A stretch of DNA of 64,000 nucleotides from contig JADJWQ010000006.1 in NCBI GenBank assembly GCA_016716265.1, forward strand, positions 3,375,501 to 3,439,500, given 5' to 3'. Positions within the stretch are counted from its first letter, which is position 1. Each line of letters begins with the position of its first letter. The notes beneath the pieces were generated by a model, which saw only the letters and a list, made by a program, of their open reading frames with translations, was not told the origin of the DNA and made no database searches. Both the position numbers and the translations under genes were made by a program. This DNA comes from Planctomycetota bacterium (GTDB lineage Bacteria; Planctomycetota; UBA1135; UBA2386). Shown here piece after piece: positions 16,815 to 25,503 of the stretch.

Positions 16815-19343
16815 ATGCTGATCCGAATCGGCCTGTTCGTCGTTGCCACCGCGGCGCTCGCGACAGCGCAGCAATACGTCTGGGCGCGGTCCCCCGTGAA
16901 CGGACACGAGTACGCGCTGACGAGCCCCGGTCGCTGGGACGACGCGGAACAGGAGGCCCGACAGGCTGGCGCACACCTCGCCACGGTCCGCAACGCCAAC
17001 GAGCAGGCGTGGATCGAGACGACCTACGGAACCGGGCAGAACCTGTGGATCGGCCTGAACGACGTTCGCGTCGAGGGCCAGTTCGAGTGGTCGAGCGGTG
17101 AAAGCACGACCTGGCGCAACTGGTGTCCCGGCGAGCCCAACGGCGGTGGCGGCACCGATGAAGACTACGTGCACATCGCGGCGTTTCCTGGCTGGTGCGT
17201 CGGGGACTGGAACGATGCGCCAGTCGAACGGTCGTATGCGGGGCTGATGGAGCGAGCCTCGCGCGCCACCACACTGGTCTGGGAGACGTCGCGAGGTGTG
17301 TCGGCCCGCTCGGGTCACGATGCGGTGTACGACCCCGGTCGCCAGGTCGCGGTCTACATGGACACGGTCGCGAATCAGAACCAGATGGAGTTCGCCAACG
17401 GTACGTGGCGAGACATCCCCGCCGCCGCGGCGCTTCCCGCCGTGACCGGTTATGCGATCGCACCGGATCCGGTGCGCCGCCGGGTCGTCCTGTTCGGTGG
17501 CCGGACCGGCTCGGGCCAATACACCGGAACGTGGACCTACGACGGCAACGGCTGGGGCTCGACGGGAGTCGGCACCGAACCCGGCCCCCGCACCGGTCAC
17601 GCGATGGCCTACGACGAAGCGTCCCAGGTCATCGTTCTGTTCGGCGGACGCGCTCCGGACGGACGGCTGCTGGACGACACCTGGGTCCTCGACGGGCACG
17701 GCTGGAACTACATGCTGCCCGGATCCGCGCCCTCCGCACGGGAGCTCCACGGTATGGCGTTCGATTCGTTTACCGGCCGAGTGATGTTGGTCGGTGGCGT
17801 CCGGGGCTCTGCGGAGACATGGGCATGGAACGGTATCGACTGGGAGCCGAAGGCCGACCTTCCGTACGGGGGACGATACGACGCGGCCATCGGTAAGGCA
17901 CCGGCGGGCGGACTTCTGGTTGTCGACGGAGTCGATGGCTACGGATCCAGCCTCTGGTTGGACACGCTCAAGTGGAATGGTGCTACGTGGGTCTCCATCG
18001 GGGCCAGGGACAGCACGCGACGAGGAGCTTCACTGGTCGAGGATCCAGCGACAGGGTCCGTGGCCATGGTCGGCGGGACTCTGTTCAACCTCTACGTCCC
18101 AACGAGTACCTTCGGTCAATTCGTGGGTGCCGAAGTGTTCGATGGGCTACAGTGGACCCGTGACCCGCGTTCGCCACCAGGCCCACGAATGGAAGGCGCT
18201 TGGGCCGTCGGATCGACGGGGAAGGTCGTCGTCGCTGGAGGCGCCGCCTACTGTGCCAATATTCACGAATGGTGGGAGTTCGACGGGGATGGATGGACAC
18301 GGAGTAGCTTCAACTATCCAAATGCTTATGGCTTGCAGGTCGTGTTCGATAGCCTTCGAGACCGTTGGATCCCGATCGGAGGTGAACCGGACGACTGCTC
18401 CCCTGGATTCTACTGGCCTGGCCCAGGCGACCTCCCGACGACCTTCGCTGGTTCCGTTGTCCACCACCAACTGGCCTTCGACGCAAACCGGGACCGCGTC
18501 ATGCTGATTGGCGGGAACTTCGTCAGGTCGGGCGCAAACCCCGGAATCCTCGAGTGGGATGGTGTTTCGTCATCGACATGGCAGTTCATACAGCCTCCGG
18601 TGCAGCGATCGGGCACGATACGCTTCATGCCCCTGCTCCGGGCGTGCGTCCTGCAGGATGCCGGCGGCCTCTGGCAGTGGAACGGGCAGGCGTGGCTCGC
18701 GCTCGGAACCGCACCGGGAACGATGTCGCACTACGACACCACACGGGAACGGATGGTGTTCTTCTCCGGCGACTACTCCCGAGCCTGGTCATGGGACGGG
18801 ACCACGTTCGTCGAGGATCGAGTCATCGGTGCTGGCCCCGACCGACCCGGCTACGGGTTCTACCATCCGCAGCGACGCTGCTTCTACGTGGTCGGGTCGG
18901 CATCGTCGGACCTGTGGACGCTCCGTGCCGACGGGCTGGCCAGCCACGAGACGACGATCCCGGGATGTGCCGGGACGAGCGGCGTGCCGACGCCCCGGAC
19001 GGAGTCGCTGCCGTGGATCGGCGAGCAGATGGTCGTGCAATTCGACAACGTGCCGAACGGTGCGCTGGCCTACGTCATCCTGGGTCTTTCCAACCGGTCG
19101 TTGCCCGGCGGAATCACGCTGCCGGTCGATCTGGGTCCGCTCGGAATGCCAGGGTGCCTTCTCGCAAACTCGAGCGAGGACGTGCTCGTGGCACCGAACG
19201 CACGATGGACGTTGTCCATCCCGATGCTCCCGGCCCTCGTGGGAGCGGAGTTCTTCGATCAGGCGGTCATCTTGGATGGAGCCGCCAACCCCGCTGGCGC
19301 AGTGCTCTCTGCCGGATCCCGCGGCATCATCGGCACGCGGTGA
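16815..19343 (+). CDS. secreted C-type lectin plus Kelch-repeat protein
   Basis: An 842-aa protein with signal peptide MLIRIGLFVVATAALATAQ. A C-type lectin fold covers about 25-150: NGHEYAL, WDDAEQEARQAGAHLATVRN, LWIGLND, the sugar-type motif EPN and the WND motif (GDWNDAP). EPN usually indicates mannose-type specificity. Kelch-like blades follow (VVLFGGRTG, IVLFGGRAP, VMLVGGVRG). The final 130 residues are the Cys-containing C-terminal module shared with other secreted proteins (PGCAGTSG, VILGLS, LPVDLG, GMPGCLL, NPAG). It lies 67 bp after the kinase gene. DNA from about 17.9 to 18.65 kb is clearly less GC-rich than its surroundings, within the same open frame. Confidence 0.8.
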   Translation: MLIRIGLFVVATAALATAQQYVWARSPVNGHEYALTSPGRWDDAEQEARQAGAHLATVRNANEQAWIETTYGTGQNLWIGLNDVRVEGQFEWSSGESTTWRNWCPGEPNGGGGTDEDYVHIAAFPGWCVGDWNDAPVERSYAGLMERASRATTLVWETSRGVSARSGHDAVYDPGRQVAVYMDTVANQNQMEFANGTWRDIPAAAALPAVTGYAIAPDPVRRRVVLFGGRTGSGQYTGTWTYDGNGWGSTGVGTEPGPRTGHAMAYDEASQVIVLFGGRAPDGRLLDDTWVLDGHGWNYMLPGSAPSARELHGMAFDSFTGRVMLVGGVRGSAETWAWNGIDWEPKADLPYGGRYDAAIGKAPAGGLLVVDGVDGYGSSLWLDTLKWNGATWVSIGARDSTRRGASLVEDPATGSVAMVGGTLFNLYVPTSTFGQFVGAEVFDGLQWTRDPRSPPGPRMEGAWAVGSTGKVVVAGGAAYCANIHEWWEFDGDGWTRSSFNYPNAYGLQVVFDSLRDRWIPIGGEPDDCSPGFYWPGPGDLPTTFAGSVVHHQLAFDANRDRVMLIGGNFVRSGANPGILEWDGVSSSTWQFIQPPVQRSGTIRFMPLLRACVLQDAGGLWQWNGQAWLALGTAPGTMSHYDTTRERMVFFSGDYSRAWSWDGTTFVEDRVIGAGPDRPGYGFYHPQRRCFYVVGSASSDLWTLRADGLASHETTIPGCAGTSGVPTPRTESLPWIGEQMVVQFDNVPNGALAYVILGLSNRSLPGGITLPVDLGPLGMPGCLLANSSEDVLVAPNARWTLSIPMLPALVGAEFFDQAVILDGAANPAGAVLSAGSRGIIGTR

Positions 19344-19427
19344 ACCCGGAGACGCCAGAGACGCCGGTCATTCGTGCCGCTCTGCACGCGTCGCGACCGG
19401 TGGCGATGCCGCACAGCGCTCACCCGG

Positions 19428-19500
19428 CCTTGCGCACCGGCGGCAGTTCGCGCGCCGGCGGTCGGGCCATGAGCGACAGCCACAATCCAAAGGTCGCGGT
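19428..19500 (-). pseudogene. trace of a lost squalene-cyclase-fold gene 5' end
   Basis: On the minus strand this segment reads TTATFGLWLSLMARPPARELP, closely following TTASFGLCLSLAAQPPARAPLP of the gene starting at 12958. Only the end of the signal peptide and the linker survive; the start codon and about 60 bp around it are missing, and no downstream gene body is present. It sits beside copy B of the 58-bp element in the same relative position as in copy A. Confidence 0.5.
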
Positions 19501-19516
19501 GGTGCGGTCCCGCCCG

Positions 19517-19574
19517 TTCGGGCCGGACCGGATCTCCCCGCGCATCGGCTCGGGCGGTCTTCCGGGGTGGGCGG
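19517..19574. repeat. 58-bp conserved intergenic element, copy B
   Basis: Matches 12999-13056 at 57 of 58 positions. It lies 63 bp upstream of the intact ELWxxDGT gene and could carry its promoter or operator. No clear -10/-35 pair is evident, so its role is open. Confidence 0.75.
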
Positions 19575-19637
19575 AGATCCCTCACGTTCGGGTGGCGCGC
19601 TGAGGGCGCGGGGCAGCGGACGGCGTGGAGGCTCGCG

Positions 19638-22600
19638 ATGGAACGTGACCTCGCCTCGCCTGCATCCCGCCACCGCGCCGCGCGCAGCGCCGCGATCTGC
19701 TGCGCGCTCGCGCTCGCCGCGGCATCGACCGCCCAGAACCTCGTCCGCGACATCGGCCCGCCGGTCGGCGGCGCCTCGGGTGCACCGGCGTCGATCGTCG
19801 AGGTCCCCGGCCACGGCGCGTACTTCGTCGCGACCGACCGCTACGGCATCGAGCTGTGGCACACCGACGGCACCCCGGCGGGCACCGCGCTGGTGGCGGA
19901 TCTCGCCCCCGGCGGCGACCCGTCGACGCCGCGCGACCTGACCGCGGTCGGCGGCCTGTTGTTCTTCACGGCGGAGGTGCCCGGGCTCGGGCGCGAGCTG
20001 TGGCGCAGCGACGGCACCGCCGCGGGGACCTTCTGCCTCGGCGACCTGGCACCGGGTGCCGCCACGTCGTCCCCGACCTTCCTGACCGCATTCGCCGGCC
20101 GCCTGTACTTCGCCGCGAGCTCACCCGCGACCGGCAACGAGCTGTGGACCAGCGACGGCACCGTGGCCGGCACGCGGGTCGTGGCCGACCTCGTGCCCGG
20201 CGCGGCGGGCGCGAATCCGCGCGATCTCGCGGTGATGGGTGGCGGGCTCTACTTCGCGGCGGAGACCCCGGCGACCGGCCGCGAGCTGTGGCGCAGCGAT
20301 GGCACGGCCGCTGGCACGACGCTGGTCCGCGACCTCGCACCCGGCAGTGCGAGCAGCGGCCCGCACGAGCTGGTCGCCTCCGGTTCACGGGTGTTCTTCG
20401 TCGCCGACCGTGGCGCTGGCGACCTCGAGCTGTTCGTCAGCGACGGCACGGCCGCCGGGACGCACCTGACGCTCGACATCCGTGCCGATGGCACCGGCTC
20501 GGGGATCGCGTGGCTGTGCGCGTGCCCGTACGGCGTCGTGTTCCGCGCCGACGACGGGACCCATGGCAGCGAGCCGTGGAGCTCGGACGGTACGCCGACC
20601 GGCACGCGCCTGCTCGCGGACGTGTCGCCCGGCATCGGCTCGAGCTTCCCGGAGTCACTCGCGTGCGGAGCCAATGGCGTGGTCGCGTTCGCCGCGCAGT
20701 CACCCGCGAGCGGCAAGGAGCCGTGGTGCACGGACGGCACCCCGGCCGGCACGCGGCAGCTCGGGGATCTCGCGCCGGGCAGCAACAGCTCGTATCCGAC
20801 CGGGTTCCGCCCCGCGCTCGGCGGTGTCGTATTCGCCGCCTCGTCATCGCAGGGCACCGAGCCGTGGCTCACGGACGGCACCCCGACCGGCACGCGGCAG
20901 ATCGCCGACATCGTGGTCGGCACGGGCTCGTCGTCACCCGAGGAGTTCGCGCCGTTCGGCAATCGGGTCCTGTTCCGCGCCTACCGGCCCGAGACCGGCA
21001 CCGAGCTGTGGGTCTCCGATGGCACGGTATCGGGCACGACGATCGTCGCGGACTGTGCATTGCCTGCCGGCCACGCCGAGCCACGCTTGCTGAGCGTCGT
21101 CGGCTCGCGCGTCATCTTCTTTCCCGACGACGAGGTGCACGGCCGCGAGCCGTGGAGCACGGACGGCACCGCCCAGAACACCGCGCTGATCCGCGACATC
21201 AGCAATGGCTCGAGTTCGTCGGGGGCCGACGAGGCCGTCGCCTGGCGCGGTGCACTCTGGTTCCCGGCCGTCGGCAACGACAACGCCGGCCGCGAGCTGT
21301 GGCGCACCGATGGGACCTCGGCGGGCACCGCCCGCATCCTCGACCTGTGGCCGGGCGTCAACGGCTCGTATCCACACCGGCTGACGGTCGCGAGCGACCG
21401 CCTGTTCTTCGCCGCCGACGTCGGCCACGGCGACGAGCCGTTCGTCAGCGACGGCACTCCCGCCGGCACCATCGCGCTCGGCGACCTGCACCCGACCGGC
21501 TCGTCGTTCGCGCAGGGCTTCACGGCGCTCGGCGCCGGGCCGCTCGCGGGGAGCGTCTGCTTCGCCGCCTTCGACCCGCAGCACGGCACCGAGCTGTGGC
21601 GTACCGACGGCACCGCCGCCGGCACGATCCTGGTCGCGGATCTGGTGCCGGGAGTGAACAACGGTCAGCCGCGCGAGCTCACCGCGTTCGGCGGCCGCGT
21701 CGCGTTCGTCGCGTCGTCGCCGGCGACCGGCACCGAGCTGTGGCTGACCGACGGCACCCCCGCCGGCACGATCGCGATCGACATCTACCCGGGCGGCGCC
21801 GGCGCGAACCCGAGCCAGCTGACCGTCGCCGGCGACCGGCTCTACTTCGTCGCCGACGGTCCGAGCGGCGGCCGCGAGCCGTGGAGCACCGACGGCACGC
21901 CCGCCGGCACGCACCTCGAGGCCGACCTGCGGCCCGGCCCGGGCCACTCGACGCCCGGCGACCTGACCGCGGCAGGCGGGCGGCTGTTCCTGGTCGCGGA
22001 CGACGGCGTCCACGGCCGCGAGGTGTTCGTGCGCGACGCGACCGGAGTGCGGCTGTGCGCGGACGTCGGCCCGGGCCCGCGCCCGGGCGTCGTCGACGGC
22101 ACGCTGACCGCGCTCGGCGTGACCGGCCTCGCCGTGTTCGCGGGCAGCGATGGCCAGGACGGCCTGCAGATGTTCGTCACCGACGGCACCGCGAGCGGCA
22201 CGCGCCGCCTCGGCCGCATCGGCCAGCGCCCCGGGGTGGGCGCCGTCCGCCTCGACCGATTCACGCTGTTCGGCACCAGCGTGCTGTTCCTCTGCGACGA
22301 CGGGGTGACCGGCGCGGAGCTCTGGCGCGCCTCGCTGGACGGCAATGGCGTCGCACTCGTCCAGCCGTACGGCGCCGGTTGTCGCGGCACCGGCGGTCTC
22401 GTGCCTCGCAACGGCGCCAGCGGGATTCCCGCCCTCGGCAACGCGTCCTTCGCACTCACGGTGGCGAACGCGCGCCCGAACGCGCCGGCCGTGCTCAATG
22501 CGAGCACGGCGCCATCCGCCGTGACGTTCGGTCTGTGTCGCCTGCTGGTGCAGTTCCCGGTGCTGCCGCTCGGCACCCGGATGACCGACGCCGCCGGCCG

Positions 22601-22745
22601 CGCGAGCCTCGCCCTGCCGATCCCGAACGACCCGCAGCTCGTCGGCGGCATGCTGTTCACGCAGTGGGCGGTCGCCGACCCTGCCGGCGAGCTCGCGACG
22701 CTCGCGGCACTCAGCGACGGCGTGCTCGTGATGATCGGGCGCTGA
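19638..22745 (+). CDS. secreted ELWxxDGT-repeat protein (copy 1)
   Basis: A 1035-aa protein with an N-terminal export signal (ICCALALAAASTAQ). About 17 repeats of roughly 48-50 residues follow, each centred on ELW/EPW-x-T/SDGT-x-x-GT-x-x-V-x-D-x-x-PG (for example ELWRSDGTAAGT, EPWSTDGTPAGT), then a linking LFFxA strand. Repeats of this kind are expected to fold as beta-propeller-like arrays on secreted proteins. The C-terminal 130 residues are the shared module (YGAGCRGTGG, LPIPNDP) ending VLVMIGR. The product is probably extracellular or surface-bound; no catalytic site is visible. It retains the 58-bp upstream element shared with the degraded relative at 13.1 kb. Confidence 0.82.
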   Translation: MERDLASPASRHRAARSAAICCALALAAASTAQNLVRDIGPPVGGASGAPASIVEVPGHGAYFVATDRYGIELWHTDGTPAGTALVADLAPGGDPSTPRDLTAVGGLLFFTAEVPGLGRELWRSDGTAAGTFCLGDLAPGAATSSPTFLTAFAGRLYFAASSPATGNELWTSDGTVAGTRVVADLVPGAAGANPRDLAVMGGGLYFAAETPATGRELWRSDGTAAGTTLVRDLAPGSASSGPHELVASGSRVFFVADRGAGDLELFVSDGTAAGTHLTLDIRADGTGSGIAWLCACPYGVVFRADDGTHGSEPWSSDGTPTGTRLLADVSPGIGSSFPESLACGANGVVAFAAQSPASGKEPWCTDGTPAGTRQLGDLAPGSNSSYPTGFRPALGGVVFAASSSQGTEPWLTDGTPTGTRQIADIVVGTGSSSPEEFAPFGNRVLFRAYRPETGTELWVSDGTVSGTTIVADCALPAGHAEPRLLSVVGSRVIFFPDDEVHGREPWSTDGTAQNTALIRDISNGSSSSGADEAVAWRGALWFPAVGNDNAGRELWRTDGTSAGTARILDLWPGVNGSYPHRLTVASDRLFFAADVGHGDEPFVSDGTPAGTIALGDLHPTGSSFAQGFTALGAGPLAGSVCFAAFDPQHGTELWRTDGTAAGTILVADLVPGVNNGQPRELTAFGGRVAFVASSPATGTELWLTDGTPAGTIAIDIYPGGAGANPSQLTVAGDRLYFVADGPSGGREPWSTDGTPAGTHLEADLRPGPGHSTPGDLTAAGGRLFLVADDGVHGREVFVRDATGVRLCADVGPGPRPGVVDGTLTALGVTGLAVFAGSDGQDGLQMFVTDGTASGTRRLGRIGQRPGVGAVRLDRFTLFGTSVLFLCDDGVTGAELWRASLDGNGVALVQPYGAGCRGTGGLVPRNGASGIPALGNASFALTVANARPNAPAVLNASTAPSAVTFGLCRLLVQFPVLPLGTRMTDAAGRASLALPIPNDPQLVGGMLFTQWAVADPAGELATLAALSDGVLVMIGR

Positions 22746-22764
22746 GCGACGACTCCGGTCCGCA

Positions 22765-22790
22765 CGGCGGTCCCCCGAACGGACCCGCCG
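22765..22790. terminator. GC-rich hairpin between convergent genes
   Basis: CGGCGGTCC and GGACCCGCCG form a stem with one bulge around a 7-nt loop, between the convergent stops of the ELWxxDGT and TraB genes. There is no T-tract, so intrinsic termination is uncertain. Confidence 0.35.
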
Positions 22791-22826
22791 GGCCGCACCG
22801 GCCGCGAGCGACGCCGGCGGCCCGGC

Positions 22827-23846
22827 TCACCCCGCGCGGCGCAACCGTGCGGCGCGCTCGCGCAGCCGCTGCAGCTCGCGCTCGAGGTCGTGGATCTTCG
22901 CGTCGACGTCCTCGGCGCGCTCGGGCAGGCGCGTCAGCGTCAGACCGTGCGCCTCGAGCAATGCGATCACGCCGAGCTCGGACGGCCGCTCACCGGGGCC
23001 CATGTGTCCGGCGCCGACCGCGAAGAAGTGGGTCCTTCCGGGCGCGGCGCGCAGGCGTTCGGCGATCCGGTCGGCCATCGTCTCGTTGCGCTCCCACAAC
23101 AGCGCGTCATAGACGCGGCGCTGCAGCTCGGGATCGGAGAACTGATAGTCGTTCATCTCGCGGAGCAGCGCCGGGACGTCGCCGCTGATGTACAGCTCGA
23201 TCATCTTCTCCACGGGATCCTCGCCCTTCGCCTCGGCATCGCGCAGCAGGTCGAACGACTCGCGCAGCATCGTGATCTGCTCGTCCAGCGCGAACGACAC
23301 GAACACGGCGAGCTGCTCGTCGACGGTCTCGAGGCCGCCGACCTCCTTGCCCTCGCCGCGGGCCTCGCCATAGAGCTTCAGGTCGAGCGGTTGGCCGGCA
23401 GCGAACTCGCGTAGCTTCGGAACGAGCGGCAGCTGCGCCATCAATGCCCACGGCTGCAGGCGGGCCAACGGTGCCATCGGCACGCCGTGGCCGCGCAGCC
23501 AGGTCTCGATATCGGCGTAGAGGTCCTCCGGCAGCACGTCGCGCAGCGTCCGGCGGCCGTCGAGCAGCGAGGCCTTCTGGATCTCGGTGACCACCTTCGG
23601 GTCCATCGGCAGCTCGGTCAGCACGACGTCGGCGTCGTCGAAGGCGCGCTGCACGACGTCGGGCAGCTCGGTCACGCGCGGGTCGGGCAGGTGGATCGTG
23701 CCGAACAGGTAGCTCGGCGTCGGCCCTTCGATCCGCCACAGGATCGGCCGGGGTCCGCTCGACGCGGAGTCTTGTGCGGGCAACGGGAGCAGCAGCGTCG
23801 CCAGACCGGCGAGCAGGGAGAGAAGGCGGCTAGAGTGGATCGCCAT
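22827..23846 (-). CDS. TraB/GumN family protein, exported
   Basis: A 339-aa protein with signal peptide MAIHSSRLLSLLAGLATLLLPLPAQ. It carries the two GxxH motifs of the TraB/GumN (ChaN/Tiki-like) superfamily: GTIHL near the start of the mature chain and GAGHMGPG near the end, with an ELP region where the family has an E-rich metal site. Relatives include metal-dependent peptidases such as Tiki; many bacterial members are uncharacterised. The C-terminus is a charged helix (DLERELQRLRERAARLRR). Its ATG and the ATG of the divergent next gene share one CATG. No Shine-Dalgarno or TANNNT box is obvious on this side. Confidence 0.78.
   Translation of the reverse strand: MAIHSSRLLSLLAGLATLLLPLPAQDSASSGPRPILWRIEGPTPSYLFGTIHLPDPRVTELPDVVQRAFDDADVVLTELPMDPKVVTEIQKASLLDGRRTLRDVLPEDLYADIETWLRGHGVPMAPLARLQPWALMAQLPLVPKLREFAAGQPLDLKLYGEARGEGKEVGGLETVDEQLAVFVSFALDEQITMLRESFDLLRDAEAKGEDPVEKMIELYISGDVPALLREMNDYQFSDPELQRRVYDALLWERNETMADRIAERLRAAPGRTHFFAVGAGHMGPGERPSELGVIALLEAHGLTLTRLPERAEDVDAKIHDLERELQRLRERAARLRRAG
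23831..23836 (+). promoter_or_regulatory. TANNNT -10-like box upstream of 23845
   Basis: TAGAGT in the context GGCTAGAGT, 8 nt before the plus-strand ATG. It lies inside the signal-peptide codons of the opposing TraB gene, so it cannot be separated from that coding sequence. Confidence 0.35.
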
Positions 23847-25335
23847 GGAGAATCGCGAGCGGAACGGGGCGTGGACGCGCCCGAGGTGGCCGGGCCACCT
23901 CGCGCGCCTGTCGGTCTGCGCGGGCATCATCTCCTGCGGCCTCGCCGCGCAGCAGGTCCGTCCGGGGCTGCCGATGCCGATCGACTGGGACCGGGTCGCG
24001 TGGGTGGACGGCGCCGCGCCGCCCGCCGGCGGGCGACCGCGCCTGGTGCTATGGCTCGGCCCGGACGAGACCGAGCGCATCGCCGACGCCGGGTGTCTCG
24101 CGCAGCAGGTCGGCCAGCGCGCGACGGTGGTCGCGCTGCTGACCGGGACGGTCGACGCCGCCGAGCGTGCGCTCGCGAACTGGACCGGAGCGACCGGCGA
24201 CCGGCTCGCCCGCTACGGCGCCGTCGACGAGCGCCGGGGCGCGCGCGGCGAGGCCCCGGCCTGGGCGGTCCTCGACGCGCGCGGCACGGTGGTCTGGCTG
24301 GGGCCGGCGACCCCGACCGACGAGCCCGCGGTGCAGGCGCTCGAGGACCACCTGGCCCACCGCCTGGATCCGGCCGTCGAGCGCGACCTGGTCGAGCTCG
24401 GCGAGCACTCGCTGCGCGGGCCCGCGCGGGAGGCGCTGCGCGACGAGCTCGCCGCATGGCGCGAGCGCGCCCCCTGGCATCCCGGCGTCTTCGAGCAGCA
24501 GGCGCGCCTGCTGTCGAGCGTGACGCCGCAGGACGTCACCGGCGAGCGCGCCTGCGTCGCCGCGGCGCTCGCGGCGCTCGCCGCGCGACCCGTCGACGTC
24601 GCGCGCTTCCTGCACGCCGCACTCCACGAGCGCCGGGACCTGCGGCCCCGCCTCGGCGAGAACCTCGCGGCGATCGACGCGCTCCGCGCGGCGCACCCGA
24701 ACCTCCGCACCGTCGAGTGGGCGAACTACCGCGCCGCGAGCGTCGCTGGCGAACACGACGCGGCCCGGCGCAGCGCCGTGCGCCTCGTCGAGCTGTGCAA
24801 GGACCGCCCCGGCGAGCTGCTCCGCATCGCGCGCGAGCTGCGCAGCGACGTCGCCGGTGGCGCGCCGCACGCGCTGCTGCGCACCGCGGACCTCGCGCTC
24901 GCGTTCGCGGGGACCGTCAGCAAGCGCGCGCCGGGCTTCGCGATCGAGCGCTTCCGGCTGCTCGCGGGAGGGCTCGGCGACGTCGACGCCGCGCGCGCGG
25001 AGCTCGACCGGGCGGCGGCGCTGCTCGGCGACGACCTGGACGGGCTGAACGACCTCGCGTCCGAGCTGCTGGCGGATCCGGAGCTCCGCGAGCGCTGGCG
25101 CGGCGCGGTGATCGAGCTGTGCGAGCGCGCCCGCGCGGCCCCGGACTGGCCGCACCCCGACCTCGTGTTCACGCAGGTGCGCGCGCTGCGCGCGGCCGGG
25201 CGGCCCGCCGACGCCTGTGCGCTGCTCGACGCGGCACTTGCGAGCCGGCCGCCGGAACGCTTCCCGGCGTGGAAGCCGTTCGCCCAGCTCCGCGACCGGG
25301 TCGCCGACCAGCTCCCCGCCCGCCGCGACCGCTGA
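23845..25335 (+). CDS. secreted thioredoxin-like/TPR-like protein of unknown function
   Basis: A 496-aa protein with an unusually long basic N-region and then an export-type hydrophobic stretch (LARLSVCAGIISCGLAAQ). Residues about 65-150 resemble a thioredoxin-like fold without the CxxC site (RLVLWLGPDE, ATVVALLTG, WAVLDARGTVVWLGP). The remaining 330 residues are Ala/Leu/Arg-rich helices compatible with TPR or SEL1-like packing. The ATG overlaps the opposing TraB ATG by 2 nt; the TAGAGT box 8 nt before it supports this start. I do not recognise a specific family. Confidence 0.62.
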   Translation: MENRERNGAWTRPRWPGHLARLSVCAGIISCGLAAQQVRPGLPMPIDWDRVAWVDGAAPPAGGRPRLVLWLGPDETERIADAGCLAQQVGQRATVVALLTGTVDAAERALANWTGATGDRLARYGAVDERRGARGEAPAWAVLDARGTVVWLGPATPTDEPAVQALEDHLAHRLDPAVERDLVELGEHSLRGPAREALRDELAAWRERAPWHPGVFEQQARLLSSVTPQDVTGERACVAAALAALAARPVDVARFLHAALHERRDLRPRLGENLAAIDALRAAHPNLRTVEWANYRAASVAGEHDAARRSAVRLVELCKDRPGELLRIARELRSDVAGGAPHALLRTADLALAFAGTVSKRAPGFAIERFRLLAGGLGDVDAARAELDRAAALLGDDLDGLNDLASELLADPELRERWRGAVIELCERARAAPDWPHPDLVFTQVRALRAAGRPADACALLDAALASRPPERFPAWKPFAQLRDRVADQLPARRDR

Positions 25336-25491
25336 GCGGCGGGCCTGGATTGTCGCGGAGCGCGCCGCGGCGGTCGGCTACCCTGACGCGTCGCCACCGA
25401 CCACGACCTGCGCGACGATGCCCGACCCAGCCGCCCGAGCCGCGAGCTCCGAACCGCCGCGCGCCGCGCGGGCACGCGTCGCGCCGCCGAC

Positions 25492-25497
25492 GAGGAG
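25492..25497 (+). promoter_or_regulatory. Shine-Dalgarno supporting a GTG start
   Basis: GAGGAG ends 6 nt before GTG at 25504 and 15 nt before ATG at 25513. The spacing favours the GTG. Confidence 0.45.
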
Positions 25498-25503
25498 CGC
25501 CCC

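Noticed and set aside
19856..23188. 1110-aa plus-strand frame inside the ELWxxDGT gene
   Set aside because: It is an Arg-rich shifted reading of the repeat gene; only the frame starting at 19638 has the signal peptide and repeats.
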